From: Dyadobacter fermentans
Lineage (GTDB): Bacteria > Bacteroidota > Bacteroidia > Cytophagales > Spirosomataceae
Direction of reading: 5' to 3'
DNA: 64,000 nt
NCBI RefSeq assembly: GCF_019924045.1
Contig: NZ_JAHXBN010000018.1
Span: 310,001 to 374,000, forward strand
Below are positions 44,560 through 52,830 of this stretch, in pieces. Under the pieces are notes generated by a model. The model was given only the letters and a program-made list of their open reading frames with translations. It was not told where the DNA came from and did no database searches. Position 1 is the stretch's first letter. Every line of letters begins with the position of its first letter. A program made the translations under genes and the position numbers.

Positions 44560-44632
44560 AAAGCCTCTTGTGGCACGCTGAGAGGCTTTTGTACCAAATG
44601 GCTGTCCAAATACGGACACTCGGCGTACGCCG
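44560..44632. promoter_or_regulatory. Hairpin cluster upstream of the ECF sigma gene
   Basis: AAAGCCTCT (44560-44568) faces AGAGGCTTT (44581-44589), a perfect 9-bp stem with a 12-nt loop, followed by TTG. A small stem, TGTCC with GGACA, and the perfect palindrome CGGCGTACGCCG (44621-44632) follow. The first could terminate in either direction; the palindrome could be a protein site for the PUL. Roles are inferred. Confidence 0.5.
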
Positions 44633-44761
44633 CCGGACTTGGGAACGATGGCCGATAGCCGACCACCGCCCCACTCTCAATAGTCCCAAAAAAAATAAAA
44701 ATTTCACAAAACGAACGAGGGTAGCGCGGGTACGAAATACTCTTATCAATAACCTACTTAC

Positions 44762-45448
44762 ATGATTTGTATGAACCAGAAGTATTCCGTAGAAAATAAG
44801 ACTGGTGCGAACGAGCCGGCGGGGCCTGTATCTGATTTTCCGGGTATGAGAAAGCAGCCGACGGAGTTTGTCGATTCGGAATTGTTTATCAGACAGGCAT
44901 TCGTCACCGATCCCAGCCGGGGATACGAGCTACTTTTCAAACGCTACTACAAGCAGCTTTGCAGCCATGCGGTACGGTTTGTCTATGCCCGCGACGTGGC
45001 CGAGGATATTGTAGTGGAGGTATTCAGCCAGTTTTGGTCTAAACAATTGCATACGGCAGTAAATACCTCCTACCGGTCCTATCTGTTCACAACGGTACGG
45101 CATGCGGCGTTTCATCATATGCGTAAAAATTTCGGAAAAGAAACGGTCAACGAAGAACTGGCCGACCTCCCGCTCGCTACGGCGGCCAGCTCGCCCCAGC
45201 AGGAACTGCAATTTCAGGAGCTGGTGCTGAAAATTGAGCAGGTGATCCGGTCGTTGTCGCCGCAGAACCAGAAAGTGTTCCTGATGAGCCGCTTCGAAGG
45301 AAAGCGCAACACGACCATCGCCGAGGAGCTCGGCATTTCGGTCAAAACCGTCGAGGGGCACATTACCAAGGGGCTGTCGATCCTGCGGAAGGCATTGCAG
45401 GACCACGGGCTACTATCACTGATCCAGATTTTACTCCTATTCGTCTGA
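44762..45448 (+). CDS. ECF RNA polymerase sigma factor (PUL regulator)
   Basis: 228 aa, ATG at 44762 (an ATG three codons on is possible). Sigma region 2 (YELLFKRYYKQLCSHAVRFV, then DVAEDIVVEVFSQFW) and region 4 (LSPQNQKVFLMSRFEGKRNTTIAEELG, then SVKTVEGHITKGL) are clear. About 40 acidic/neutral residues precede region 2 and a hydrophobic tail (SLIQILLLF) closes the protein, as in many Bacteroidota sigma-70 factors of this group. It sits 45 bp upstream of fecR, and the SusC product carries an STN domain, so it should be the cytoplasmic end of a trans-envelope signalling relay that turns the locus on when glycan is bound. Confidence 0.93.
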   Translation: MICMNQKYSVENKTGANEPAGPVSDFPGMRKQPTEFVDSELFIRQAFVTDPSRGYELLFKRYYKQLCSHAVRFVYARDVAEDIVVEVFSQFWSKQLHTAVNTSYRSYLFTTVRHAAFHHMRKNFGKETVNEELADLPLATAASSPQQELQFQELVLKIEQVIRSLSPQNQKVFLMSRFEGKRNTTIAEELGISVKTVEGHITKGLSILRKALQDHGLLSLIQILLLFV

Positions 45449-45493
45449 CGGCCTAACGCCCTCGGATATATGTCATCCTGAATTTAACGAAGC

Positions 45494-46537
45494 ATGAAGA
45501 AATCACTTCTCTCCAAACAGGTCATCCAGAACTTCTTCGAAGGGAAAACTACCCGTATGCAGAACATACTGATCGAAGAATGGCTGGAAAATCCGGCCAA
45601 TCGCGAGCTGTATTTTCAGTGGCTGGATGAATGGGAAACCGAAAACCCGCAGTTCACGCCGGATGTAGAACAGGCATATCAACGTTCATTGTTTACCGTT
45701 CAGGATAATACCGGCCTGCCGAGCCTGGATCATGCCGCGGCCGACACGCCGGTGAGGACCAACCGGGACATACTGAGCGGGCGGCGCTTCGCATTTAAAT
45801 GGGTAGCCGCTGCCTCTGTTGCATTGATCATGGGCGCCTACCTGCTATCCGATTTCTGGCTTTACAAGCAATATGAAACCGGTTACGGGGAGATCAGGAC
45901 GGTGGTACTGCCCGACAGCAGCCGTGTTACGCTCAATGCCAATTCGGTGCTGAGCGTCCCCCGTTTCGGGTTTGGTGGCGGCACACGCGAGGTGAGGTTG
46001 CAAGGGGAAGCAGAATTTGCCGTGAAGCACACCGTTGAACACAGCAAATTCATCGTCCGCACGCCCGATAAGCTGGAAGTCAAGGTATTAGGAACCGAAT
46101 TCATCGTTTACAGCCGCGAACGCGGTTCCAAAGTGGTATTGAGCCAGGGAAGCGTACAGCTGCGCTCCCTGAAAGAACTGAATCCCAAACCGATGCTGAT
46201 GAAACCCGGGGACGTAGCCACGATGTCGATGCAAGGCACGCTCACCCTCAAACACAGCGAGAGCCTGTCGGCACACCAGGCCTGGAAACAGCGCTTGTTT
46301 ATGTTCGAAAACACGCCGGTTTCAGAAATCGCCTACCAGATCAGCGAACATTTCGGTGTGAACGTGGTCGTGGCCGATTCCACACTGGCGCGGCGGACGA
46401 TCGGCGGCACGTTTAATGCAAACGACCCCGCCAATGTGCTCAAAGTCCTTTCCGATGTCCTCAATGCACGCGTAACCCACTCGCCACCGGTCGACGACCG
46501 GACCGAGACCTTCGTACTAGACACGAACCATTTGTAA
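45494..46537 (+). CDS. FecR-family anti-sigma factor
   Basis: 347 aa, ATG start. A cytoplasmic N-terminal sigma-binding helix region (residues 1-85, VIQNFFEGKTTRMQNILIEEW), one membrane helix at about 97-120 (WVAAASVALIMGAYLLSDFW), a periplasmic FecR domain (TVVLPDSSRVTLNANSVLSV) and a C-terminal STN-like DUF4974 domain (FENTPVSEIAYQISEHFGVN). It holds the sigma factor until the SusC transporter signals. It lies 20 bp upstream of susC. Confidence 0.92.
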   Translation: MKKSLLSKQVIQNFFEGKTTRMQNILIEEWLENPANRELYFQWLDEWETENPQFTPDVEQAYQRSLFTVQDNTGLPSLDHAAADTPVRTNRDILSGRRFAFKWVAAASVALIMGAYLLSDFWLYKQYETGYGEIRTVVLPDSSRVTLNANSVLSVPRFGFGGGTREVRLQGEAEFAVKHTVEHSKFIVRTPDKLEVKVLGTEFIVYSRERGSKVVLSQGSVQLRSLKELNPKPMLMKPGDVATMSMQGTLTLKHSESLSAHQAWKQRLFMFENTPVSEIAYQISEHFGVNVVVADSTLARRTIGGTFNANDPANVLKVLSDVLNARVTHSPPVDDRTETFVLDTNHL

Positions 46538-46557
46538 TTCCTTAATCATCCATAATC

Positions 46558-49500
46558 ATGACGAAACTATTACACGTTAAAGTTCTGGTAACCTTAATGG
46601 TGGGAAGCCTGTTGGGTGGCACCCCGATCAGGGCCCAGCTCATGGCCCAGAACCGCCCACCCAAAAGCAGTACGGCACCCGCGATCATCCCGGGCAGCCG
46701 GATAGCCCTGCGGGATGCATTGATGCAGGTTAAAAAGCAATACAAAGTCGATATCCTGTTTGAAGAAAAGCTGCTCGAAGGGCTGTTCGTATCACCAGCA
46801 CAGGTGCAGGCGGGGCAGTCGATCGAGAACAAACTGAACAATATCCTGCCCTCGGGACTGCGCTATAAGAAGGTCAGCAAACAAACTTACCTCATCCTCA
46901 CGACCGCCGAAGAAGGCAAGCCCGGGGCACATCAAATCGAGCCGATAACGCCGGAGGAAGCGCCAGCCGCCACGCAGCAAACATTCACGATGTCGCTACA
47001 AGGCAATCAATCCCTGTTGGAAATGGCCCGAAAAACGGCCGAAAGAACCATATCCGGCGTCGTGAAGGGAGATGGCGGCGAACTGCTACCCGGTGTGAGC
47101 GTGCTCATCAAGGGCACCACGCGCGGAAGCACCACTGGTGTGGACGGCAAATACAGCATTGCCGTCAGTGACGATCCCAAAGCGGAAATCACGCTGGTGT
47201 TTTCTTATGTCGGTTACCAAAATCAGGAGGTAATCGTAGGCAATCGCTCTGTCATCGACATTTCCCTCACGCCCGACCTGAAAAGCCTCGAAGAAGTGGT
47301 TGTAGTCGGTTACGGAACGCAGAAACGCGAACAGATTACCAGCGCCGTTGCGAGTGTCAAATCCGAAGATTTCGTCAAAGGCCCGGTGCAGGATGCTGCC
47401 CAGCTCATCCGCGGAAAGGTAGCCGGGCTGAGCGTCATCACACCGAGCGGCGACCCTACCGCCGTGGCGCAAATCACATTGCGGGGTAATGCGACCATCA
47501 ATGCGAGCTCAGACCCGCTCGTGCTCATCGACGGCGTCCCGGGCGGGTTGAACACCGTGGCACCGGAGGACATTGAATCCATCGACGTGCTGAAAGACGG
47601 CTCGGCGGCGGCGATTTATGGCACACGCGGAACGAATGGGGTAATTCTGATCACCACGCGGAAGGTAAAAGGCGAAACTCCTCCCACTTTGGAAGTGAAC
47701 TCCTACTTCACCACGCAAAGGCTCACCCGCAAGCTCGATTTCATGGACGTGAACCAGTACCGCGCGCTGGCGGCCCAGGGGAAACCCGGCGCCATCGATT
47801 ACGGCCAGAGCACCGATTGGTTGGCCCAGGTAACGCAGAAACCATTATCGCAGGTGCATAATGTCAGCCTCCGCGGCGGCTCGCGCACCACCAACTACAT
47901 CGTAAGCATGGAATACCGCCGGCTCAACGGCATCATGAGAAAATCGGACAATACCACGGTGTTCCCGCGCATTGAGGTCAACCACTCGATGTTCGACGGG
48001 TTGCTGAAAATCAATGCGAACCTGAGCGGCTACCAGCAGAAGTATTTCTCGGTCGATGGCGGTTCCTATTCCGGCCTCGTTTACCGCAATGCGCTCACCT
48101 TCAACCCGACGGAGCCTTTGAAGGATGCAAACGGCAAATGGACAGAGCGTACCGACAAAACAGACTATATGAACCCGGTTGCGTTGATCGAGGAAACGAA
48201 CGGGCTGAACCGCAACAACAACCTCCGCACCTATGGTACCATTTCGCTCGCACCGGTAGAGGGGCTGGAAATCAAGGCATTGATTGCGCGGGATATGTTT
48301 AACAGCACGCGGGGTTATTATGAAACCAAAAACCACTATTCCACCAGCCGTAACGGCCGCAACGGCTTTGCTTCGCGCGGTACCACCCGCACGCAGGACG
48401 ATTTGTTCGAATTTACGGCGAACTATAACAAATCCATTCAGGACCACAACTTCGTCGTCCTCGCAGGGCACACCTGGCGGCGGTACAATACCGAGAACTA
48501 CTGGATGCAGAACTGGGATTTCCCGACCGACAATTTTTCCTACAACAACATCAACGCCGGGCTCGCATTACGCCGCGGGCAGGCCCCGGAACTGTCGGAG
48601 CAGTCGGAGAACAAGCTCATCAGCTATTTTTTCAGGGTCAATTACAGTTTCATGAACAAATATCTGCTTTCGGCCAGTATCCGTCATGAAGGCTCCTCGC
48701 GCTTTGGAGCTAACCACAAATGGGGCAGTTTTCCCGCGTTTTCGGTAGGTTGGAATTTAAAAAGGGAGGCTTTTCTTGAAAACGCCAATACCGTTTCGAA
48801 CCTTAAACTCCGGGCAGGGTACGGCGTAACGGGTACCGAGCCGGGCAGCTCCTATATCTCTCTGAATAAAATCAATTTCAATACCAATGTGCTGATCAAC
48901 GGCCAGTGGGTGCAGGCGATCAACCCGTCGAACAACGCCAACCCCGACCTCCGCTGGGAGCGCAAGGAAGAGGTGAACGTGGGTATCGACTACGGGTTCC
49001 TGAACGAACGCCTGTCAGGTTCGATCGACGTTTACCGCCGCACGACGCGCGACCTGATCGCCAACTTCCCGGTGCCTACCCCGCCCTATTTGTACAGCAC
49101 CATCACCGCCAATGCGGCTTCCATGGAAAACAAGGGGGTGGAAATCCAGGTGAATGCGATCCCGCTCCAAAACGCAGCATTCCGCTGGACCACGTCCGTC
49201 AATTTCTCGACCAATGCCAACAAAATCCTCTCTTTATCGGACGACAAGTTTGCGTTAGCCAGCGGATATTTCGATACCGGCAATACCGGCGAGCCCATTC
49301 AGCAAACCACGCACCGTGTGCAGGTAGGCCAGCCGCTTGGTAATTTCTGGGGTTTCAAAACCATCGACATCGACGAAGCCGGCCACTGGATCATCGAAGG
49401 CAAAAACGGCGAAGCCAAACCCATTGCCCAGCAGCAGGCCGACGACAAGCAAATTATCGGAAATGGCCTGCCGAAACGCTATTTGAATTGGAATAATACA

Positions 49501-49935
49501 TTGACCTACAAAAACTTTGACCTGAACATTACCATGCGCGGCGCATTCGGGTTTCAGATCCTGAACATGACCGAGATGTTCTGGAGTGCGCCGGTGATGC
49601 TTACCCGCGGTAATCTCCGCTCCAACGCCTACGACCCCATTTATGGCAAACGTTCGCTCGCCGACGACCAGTCGCTCAACTACGTGAGCTACTACATTGA
49701 AAACGGTAATTACTGGAAGATCGATAACATTACGGCGGGCTACAATCTCCGGTTGAAGAACAAATACCTCCGCCACGCCCGCGCTTACCTCGCGGTTGCG
49801 AACCTCTACACGATCACCGGTTACAAGGGTATCGATCCGGAAGTGGGTATCAGCGGCATGGCACCCGGCATCGACGACAAGAACCGCTATCCTGCCACAA
49901 CGAGCTTCACCGCCGGCGTCATACTGACATTCTAG
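46558..49935 (+). CDS. SusC/RagA-family TonB-dependent outer-membrane transporter with STN domain
   Basis: 1125 aa, ATG start. A signal peptide (VTLMVGSLLGGTPIRAQ) precedes an STN signalling domain (ALMQVKKQYKVDILFEEKLL), then a carboxypeptidase-D-like domain (ISGVVKGDGGELLPGVSVLI), the plug with VVVGYGTQKRE and VLIDGVPGGLN (SusC box region), and a long beta-barrel ending SFTAGVILTF with terminal Phe. It imports oligosaccharides with SusD and TonB/ExbBD. The STN domain, rarer in plain SusC proteins, links transport to FecR and the ECF sigma next door. Confidence 0.95.
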   Translation: MTKLLHVKVLVTLMVGSLLGGTPIRAQLMAQNRPPKSSTAPAIIPGSRIALRDALMQVKKQYKVDILFEEKLLEGLFVSPAQVQAGQSIENKLNNILPSGLRYKKVSKQTYLILTTAEEGKPGAHQIEPITPEEAPAATQQTFTMSLQGNQSLLEMARKTAERTISGVVKGDGGELLPGVSVLIKGTTRGSTTGVDGKYSIAVSDDPKAEITLVFSYVGYQNQEVIVGNRSVIDISLTPDLKSLEEVVVVGYGTQKREQITSAVASVKSEDFVKGPVQDAAQLIRGKVAGLSVITPSGDPTAVAQITLRGNATINASSDPLVLIDGVPGGLNTVAPEDIESIDVLKDGSAAAIYGTRGTNGVILITTRKVKGETPPTLEVNSYFTTQRLTRKLDFMDVNQYRALAAQGKPGAIDYGQSTDWLAQVTQKPLSQVHNVSLRGGSRTTNYIVSMEYRRLNGIMRKSDNTTVFPRIEVNHSMFDGLLKINANLSGYQQKYFSVDGGSYSGLVYRNALTFNPTEPLKDANGKWTERTDKTDYMNPVALIEETNGLNRNNNLRTYGTISLAPVEGLEIKALIARDMFNSTRGYYETKNHYSTSRNGRNGFASRGTTRTQDDLFEFTANYNKSIQDHNFVVLAGHTWRRYNTENYWMQNWDFPTDNFSYNNINAGLALRRGQAPELSEQSENKLISYFFRVNYSFMNKYLLSASIRHEGSSRFGANHKWGSFPAFSVGWNLKREAFLENANTVSNLKLRAGYGVTGTEPGSSYISLNKINFNTNVLINGQWVQAINPSNNANPDLRWERKEEVNVGIDYGFLNERLSGSIDVYRRTTRDLIANFPVPTPPYLYSTITANAASMENKGVEIQVNAIPLQNAAFRWTTSVNFSTNANKILSLSDDKFALASGYFDTGNTGEPIQQTTHRVQVGQPLGNFWGFKTIDIDEAGHWIIEGKNGEAKPIAQQQADDKQIIGNGLPKRYLNWNNTLTYKNFDLNITMRGAFGFQILNMTEMFWSAPVMLTRGNLRSNAYDPIYGKRSLADDQSLNYVSYYIENGNYWKIDNITAGYNLRLKNKYLRHARAYLAVANLYTITGYKGIDPEVGISGMAPGIDDKNRYPATTSFTAGVILTF

Positions 49936-49968
49936 TTGTTTATTCCAATTCCCAAAAGACTATCTGCA

Positions 49969-51582
49969 ATGAAACCATTGAAACAATATATAGGAACAGC
50001 GCTGTTGCTCACAATCGCCGCAAGCGGTTGCAACAACGACCTGACCGAAAAGATCTATTCCGAAGTAACGGAGGACACCTACAACTATTCCAATGCCTAC
50101 CAGGCCATGAGCATCGGCTATGCCAATATGCGGAGCCTCATTTCGCACACGCACTGGTACATGGCGCAGGAATCGACTGCGGATGGCATTGTAATGCCTG
50201 CCAACGCGTCGGGCTGGGACGATGGCGGTATTTACAAACGCATGCACCTGCACACCTGGAACTCGGAAAACCCGCAGGTGAGCAACATGTGGAATACCTT
50301 CTATTCGGGGGTGATTAATGCTAACCGGCTCATCGACCAGCTTTCGAATGACAAGATCACCATTCCGACCGGGGTTACGAAGGAGGCATTAATTTCCGAA
50401 ATGCGCGCCGTGCGGGCATTCTTCTACTGGCTCATTTGCGACAACTTCGGCGATGCGCCGCTCATTACCGACCGCTCCGACGCACTGCTCGAAAAAACCA
50501 GCAGAAAAGACATTTACCAATTCATTGTCAAGGAACTGACCGAATCGATCCCTAACCTGAGCGAAGACAAAAACACGCTGCTGTATGCGCGGTTCAACAA
50601 ATGGGCAGCCAAAACGCTTCTCGCAAACGTGTACCTCAATGCGGGAGTGTATGCTGGCGAAACCAAGTGGGAGGAATGCCTCGCCCAATGCAACGATGTG
50701 ATCGCTTCGGGTAAATACCAGTTAGAAACGGGTCTCGCAGCGCCTTTTGTTACCGAAAACCAAAATTCGCCCGAGATCGTGTTTGCAATCCCGTTTGAAG
50801 AAAACCTGGCTGGCGGATTCAGCGCCCATATGTTTTCGTGGCATGCTTCGCTGAAAAACAAGGTCAACATGCTGGCCACGCCCTGGGGTGCAGGCTCGGC
50901 GAAGGGTGTGCCGCAGTTTATCAATACGTACGATGCCGACGACCAACGCCTGAAATCGACCTGGATGATCGGCGCGCAATTTGCCGCGGATGGCGTCACG
51001 CCATTGAAAGGCTCGTACGACCAGGCCGGCAAGAATGTCGTGCTCACCAACGAACTGCCCGACGGCCTGTACACCGGCGAGGCGGAAGGCTACCGGATGA
51101 ATAAATTTGAAGTAAAAATGCAGGCGCAGGGAAGCCTCGGCAACGACTTCCCCGTGTTCCGGTATGCACAGGTGCTCATGATGAAAGCGGAATGCCTCTT
51201 GCGTACGGGCAAGGCCAACGACGCGGCCACCGTGGTGTCGCAGGTACGCGCACGGGCATTTGCAGCCAAACCCGCCAAAGCGACGGTTACCGGCGCCGAC
51301 CTTCAAAAAGGCAGTGGCTACCAGTATGGTTTTGTTGAAAATTACAAAGTAGTAGACCCCGGCGATGCGAAACCGGTACAGTACGGCAGGATGCTCGACG
51401 AGCTGGGCTGGGAGTTTGCCTGGGAGGGCTTCCGTCGCCGCGATATGATCCGTTTCGGGATTTACACCACCAAAAGCTGGTTGTCCCACAAGCCTAACGG
51501 CGCTTTCAGGGCTGTGTTCCCGATCCCGCAAATCGCTATTAATTCCAACCCGAAATTGAAACAGAACCCGGATTACAACTGA
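49969..51582 (+). CDS. SusD/RagB-family glycan-binding lipoprotein
   Basis: 537 aa from the ATG at 49969, 33 bp after susC; the frame runs upstream to the susC stop but lacks a start there. Lipoprotein signal KQYIGTALLLTIAASGC, with lipidated Cys at about residue 21. It has the SusD helical TPR-like scaffold (EMRAVRAFFYWLICDNFGDAP, FNKWAAKTLLANVYLNAGVY) and the C-terminal family pattern LDELGWEFAWEGFRRRDMIR. It caps the SusC barrel on the cell surface and binds substrate. Confidence 0.95.
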   Translation: MKPLKQYIGTALLLTIAASGCNNDLTEKIYSEVTEDTYNYSNAYQAMSIGYANMRSLISHTHWYMAQESTADGIVMPANASGWDDGGIYKRMHLHTWNSENPQVSNMWNTFYSGVINANRLIDQLSNDKITIPTGVTKEALISEMRAVRAFFYWLICDNFGDAPLITDRSDALLEKTSRKDIYQFIVKELTESIPNLSEDKNTLLYARFNKWAAKTLLANVYLNAGVYAGETKWEECLAQCNDVIASGKYQLETGLAAPFVTENQNSPEIVFAIPFEENLAGGFSAHMFSWHASLKNKVNMLATPWGAGSAKGVPQFINTYDADDQRLKSTWMIGAQFAADGVTPLKGSYDQAGKNVVLTNELPDGLYTGEAEGYRMNKFEVKMQAQGSLGNDFPVFRYAQVLMMKAECLLRTGKANDAATVVSQVRARAFAAKPAKATVTGADLQKGSGYQYGFVENYKVVDPGDAKPVQYGRMLDELGWEFAWEGFRRRDMIRFGIYTTKSWLSHKPNGAFRAVFPIPQIAINSNPKLKQNPDYN

Positions 51583-51583
51583 T

Positions 51584-52657
51584 ATGATGAAACAAGTGCT
51601 GATCGGATGTGTTTGGATGATTTCCGCGAGCTTTGGCTTGGCTCAAACGCGCGAAGCCAAAGTCTCGCAACAAGTAATGCAAAACATTTTTGAGGAAATA
51701 AGAACCCCTTACAAATACGGCATCGTAATTCCCCAGCCCGACAGCGGCCGGATGGTCGACAGCCCGACCGTGTTCCGCAAGGGCGGCATCTGGTACATGA
51801 CCTACATTATTTTCGATGGGAAAGGTTACGAAACCTGGCTTTCCAAAAGCGATAACCTGCTGCAATGGACGCATTTGGGCAAAATCATGTCGTTCACCGA
51901 AAACACCTGGGACGCTACCCAAAAAGCAGGTTATGTGGCATTGGTGGCCACCGAATGGGGTGGCAGCTACGAACCGGAGCAATTCGGAGACCGCTACTGG
52001 CTCTCCTACCTCGGCGGCTCCGAAAAGGGTTACGAGGCCGGCAGGCTCGGTATCGGCATCGCTACCAGCGAAGATTTGACCAAACCCAATGAAGTAACCC
52101 GCATGCCGCAGCCCGTACTCTCGGCCATTGACAAGGACGCCCGCTGGTACGACGACAAAACGATCTACAAAAGCCTGGTCATCCGCGACAAAGCCCGTAA
52201 AACCGGTCACCCATTTGTGATGTATTACAATGCCAAAGGTGAAAAGGGCGACGACAAGGGTAACGGCTTCGAAAGCATCGCCATGGCCGTATCCGACGAT
52301 ATGACGCATTGGAAACGTGCCGGCGATAAGCCGCTCATTACCCGCAATACCGGCATTTGCGGCGATGCTCAAATAGCAAAAATCGGCGATGTGTATGTGA
52401 TGTTCTACTTCGGGGCATTCTGGAAACCGGGCGCATTCGAGCGCTTCGCCTGCTCCTACGACCTTCAAAACTGGACAGACTGGACCGGCCCCGACCTGAT
52501 TTCACCAACCGAACCTTTCGACAAAACCTACGCGCACAAGCCCTGGGTGATCAAATGGAACGGCGTGGTATACCATTTTTACAACGCCGTAGGCGAAAAC
52601 GGCAGGGTTATCGCATTAGCCACCTCGAAGGAGTTAAGTAGTAAAAGCAAGAACTGA
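51584..52657 (+). CDS. Secreted GH43-like five-bladed beta-propeller glycosidase
   Basis: 357 aa, ATG directly after the susD stop (1-bp gap). Signal peptide with cleavage near SFGLAQ. Beta-propeller words of clan GH-F/J: MVDSPTVFRKGGIWYMTYI (candidate catalytic Asp in VDSP), WLSKSDNLLQWTHLG, MAVSDDMTHWKRAG, YAHKPWVIKWNGVVYHFYNA. The exact subfamily is not clear: GH43 is likeliest, GH32/GH130-like is possible. With two GH127 proteins downstream, an arabinofuranose-containing glycan is a sensible target. A repeat block separates it from the next gene. Confidence 0.72.
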   Translation: MMKQVLIGCVWMISASFGLAQTREAKVSQQVMQNIFEEIRTPYKYGIVIPQPDSGRMVDSPTVFRKGGIWYMTYIIFDGKGYETWLSKSDNLLQWTHLGKIMSFTENTWDATQKAGYVALVATEWGGSYEPEQFGDRYWLSYLGGSEKGYEAGRLGIGIATSEDLTKPNEVTRMPQPVLSAIDKDARWYDDKTIYKSLVIRDKARKTGHPFVMYYNAKGEKGDDKGNGFESIAMAVSDDMTHWKRAGDKPLITRNTGICGDAQIAKIGDVYVMFYFGAFWKPGAFERFACSYDLQNWTDWTGPDLISPTEPFDKTYAHKPWVIKWNGVVYHFYNAVGENGRVIALATSKELSSKSKN

Positions 52658-52815
52658 CGATGGACGATGGACCATGGACCGCTGACCGCCGATTTCAATA
52701 TGTCTGACAAAAAATGACAACACCTGACAATACCTGACCATCGACCGCCGACCATGGACCGCCGATTTCTTGATTTAACGTGCCTGACAACACCTGACCA
52801 CACCCGACAATCCCC
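52656..52815. repeat. Compound intergenic repeat D: two heptamer-linker-decamer modules
   Basis: The gap between the GH43-like and GH127-like genes reads: heptamers GACGATG x2, GACCATG, GACCGCT, GACCGCC (52656-52690), linker GATTTCAATATGTCT, three decamers (52706-52735), heptamers (52736-52763), linker starting GATTTCTTGATT, three decamers (52786-52815). It is therefore two copies of one module, in the reverse sense of repeat C. The first unit overlaps the stop codon of the upstream gene. Confidence 0.9.
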
Positions 52816-52830
52816 AACTAAAACCGATCA

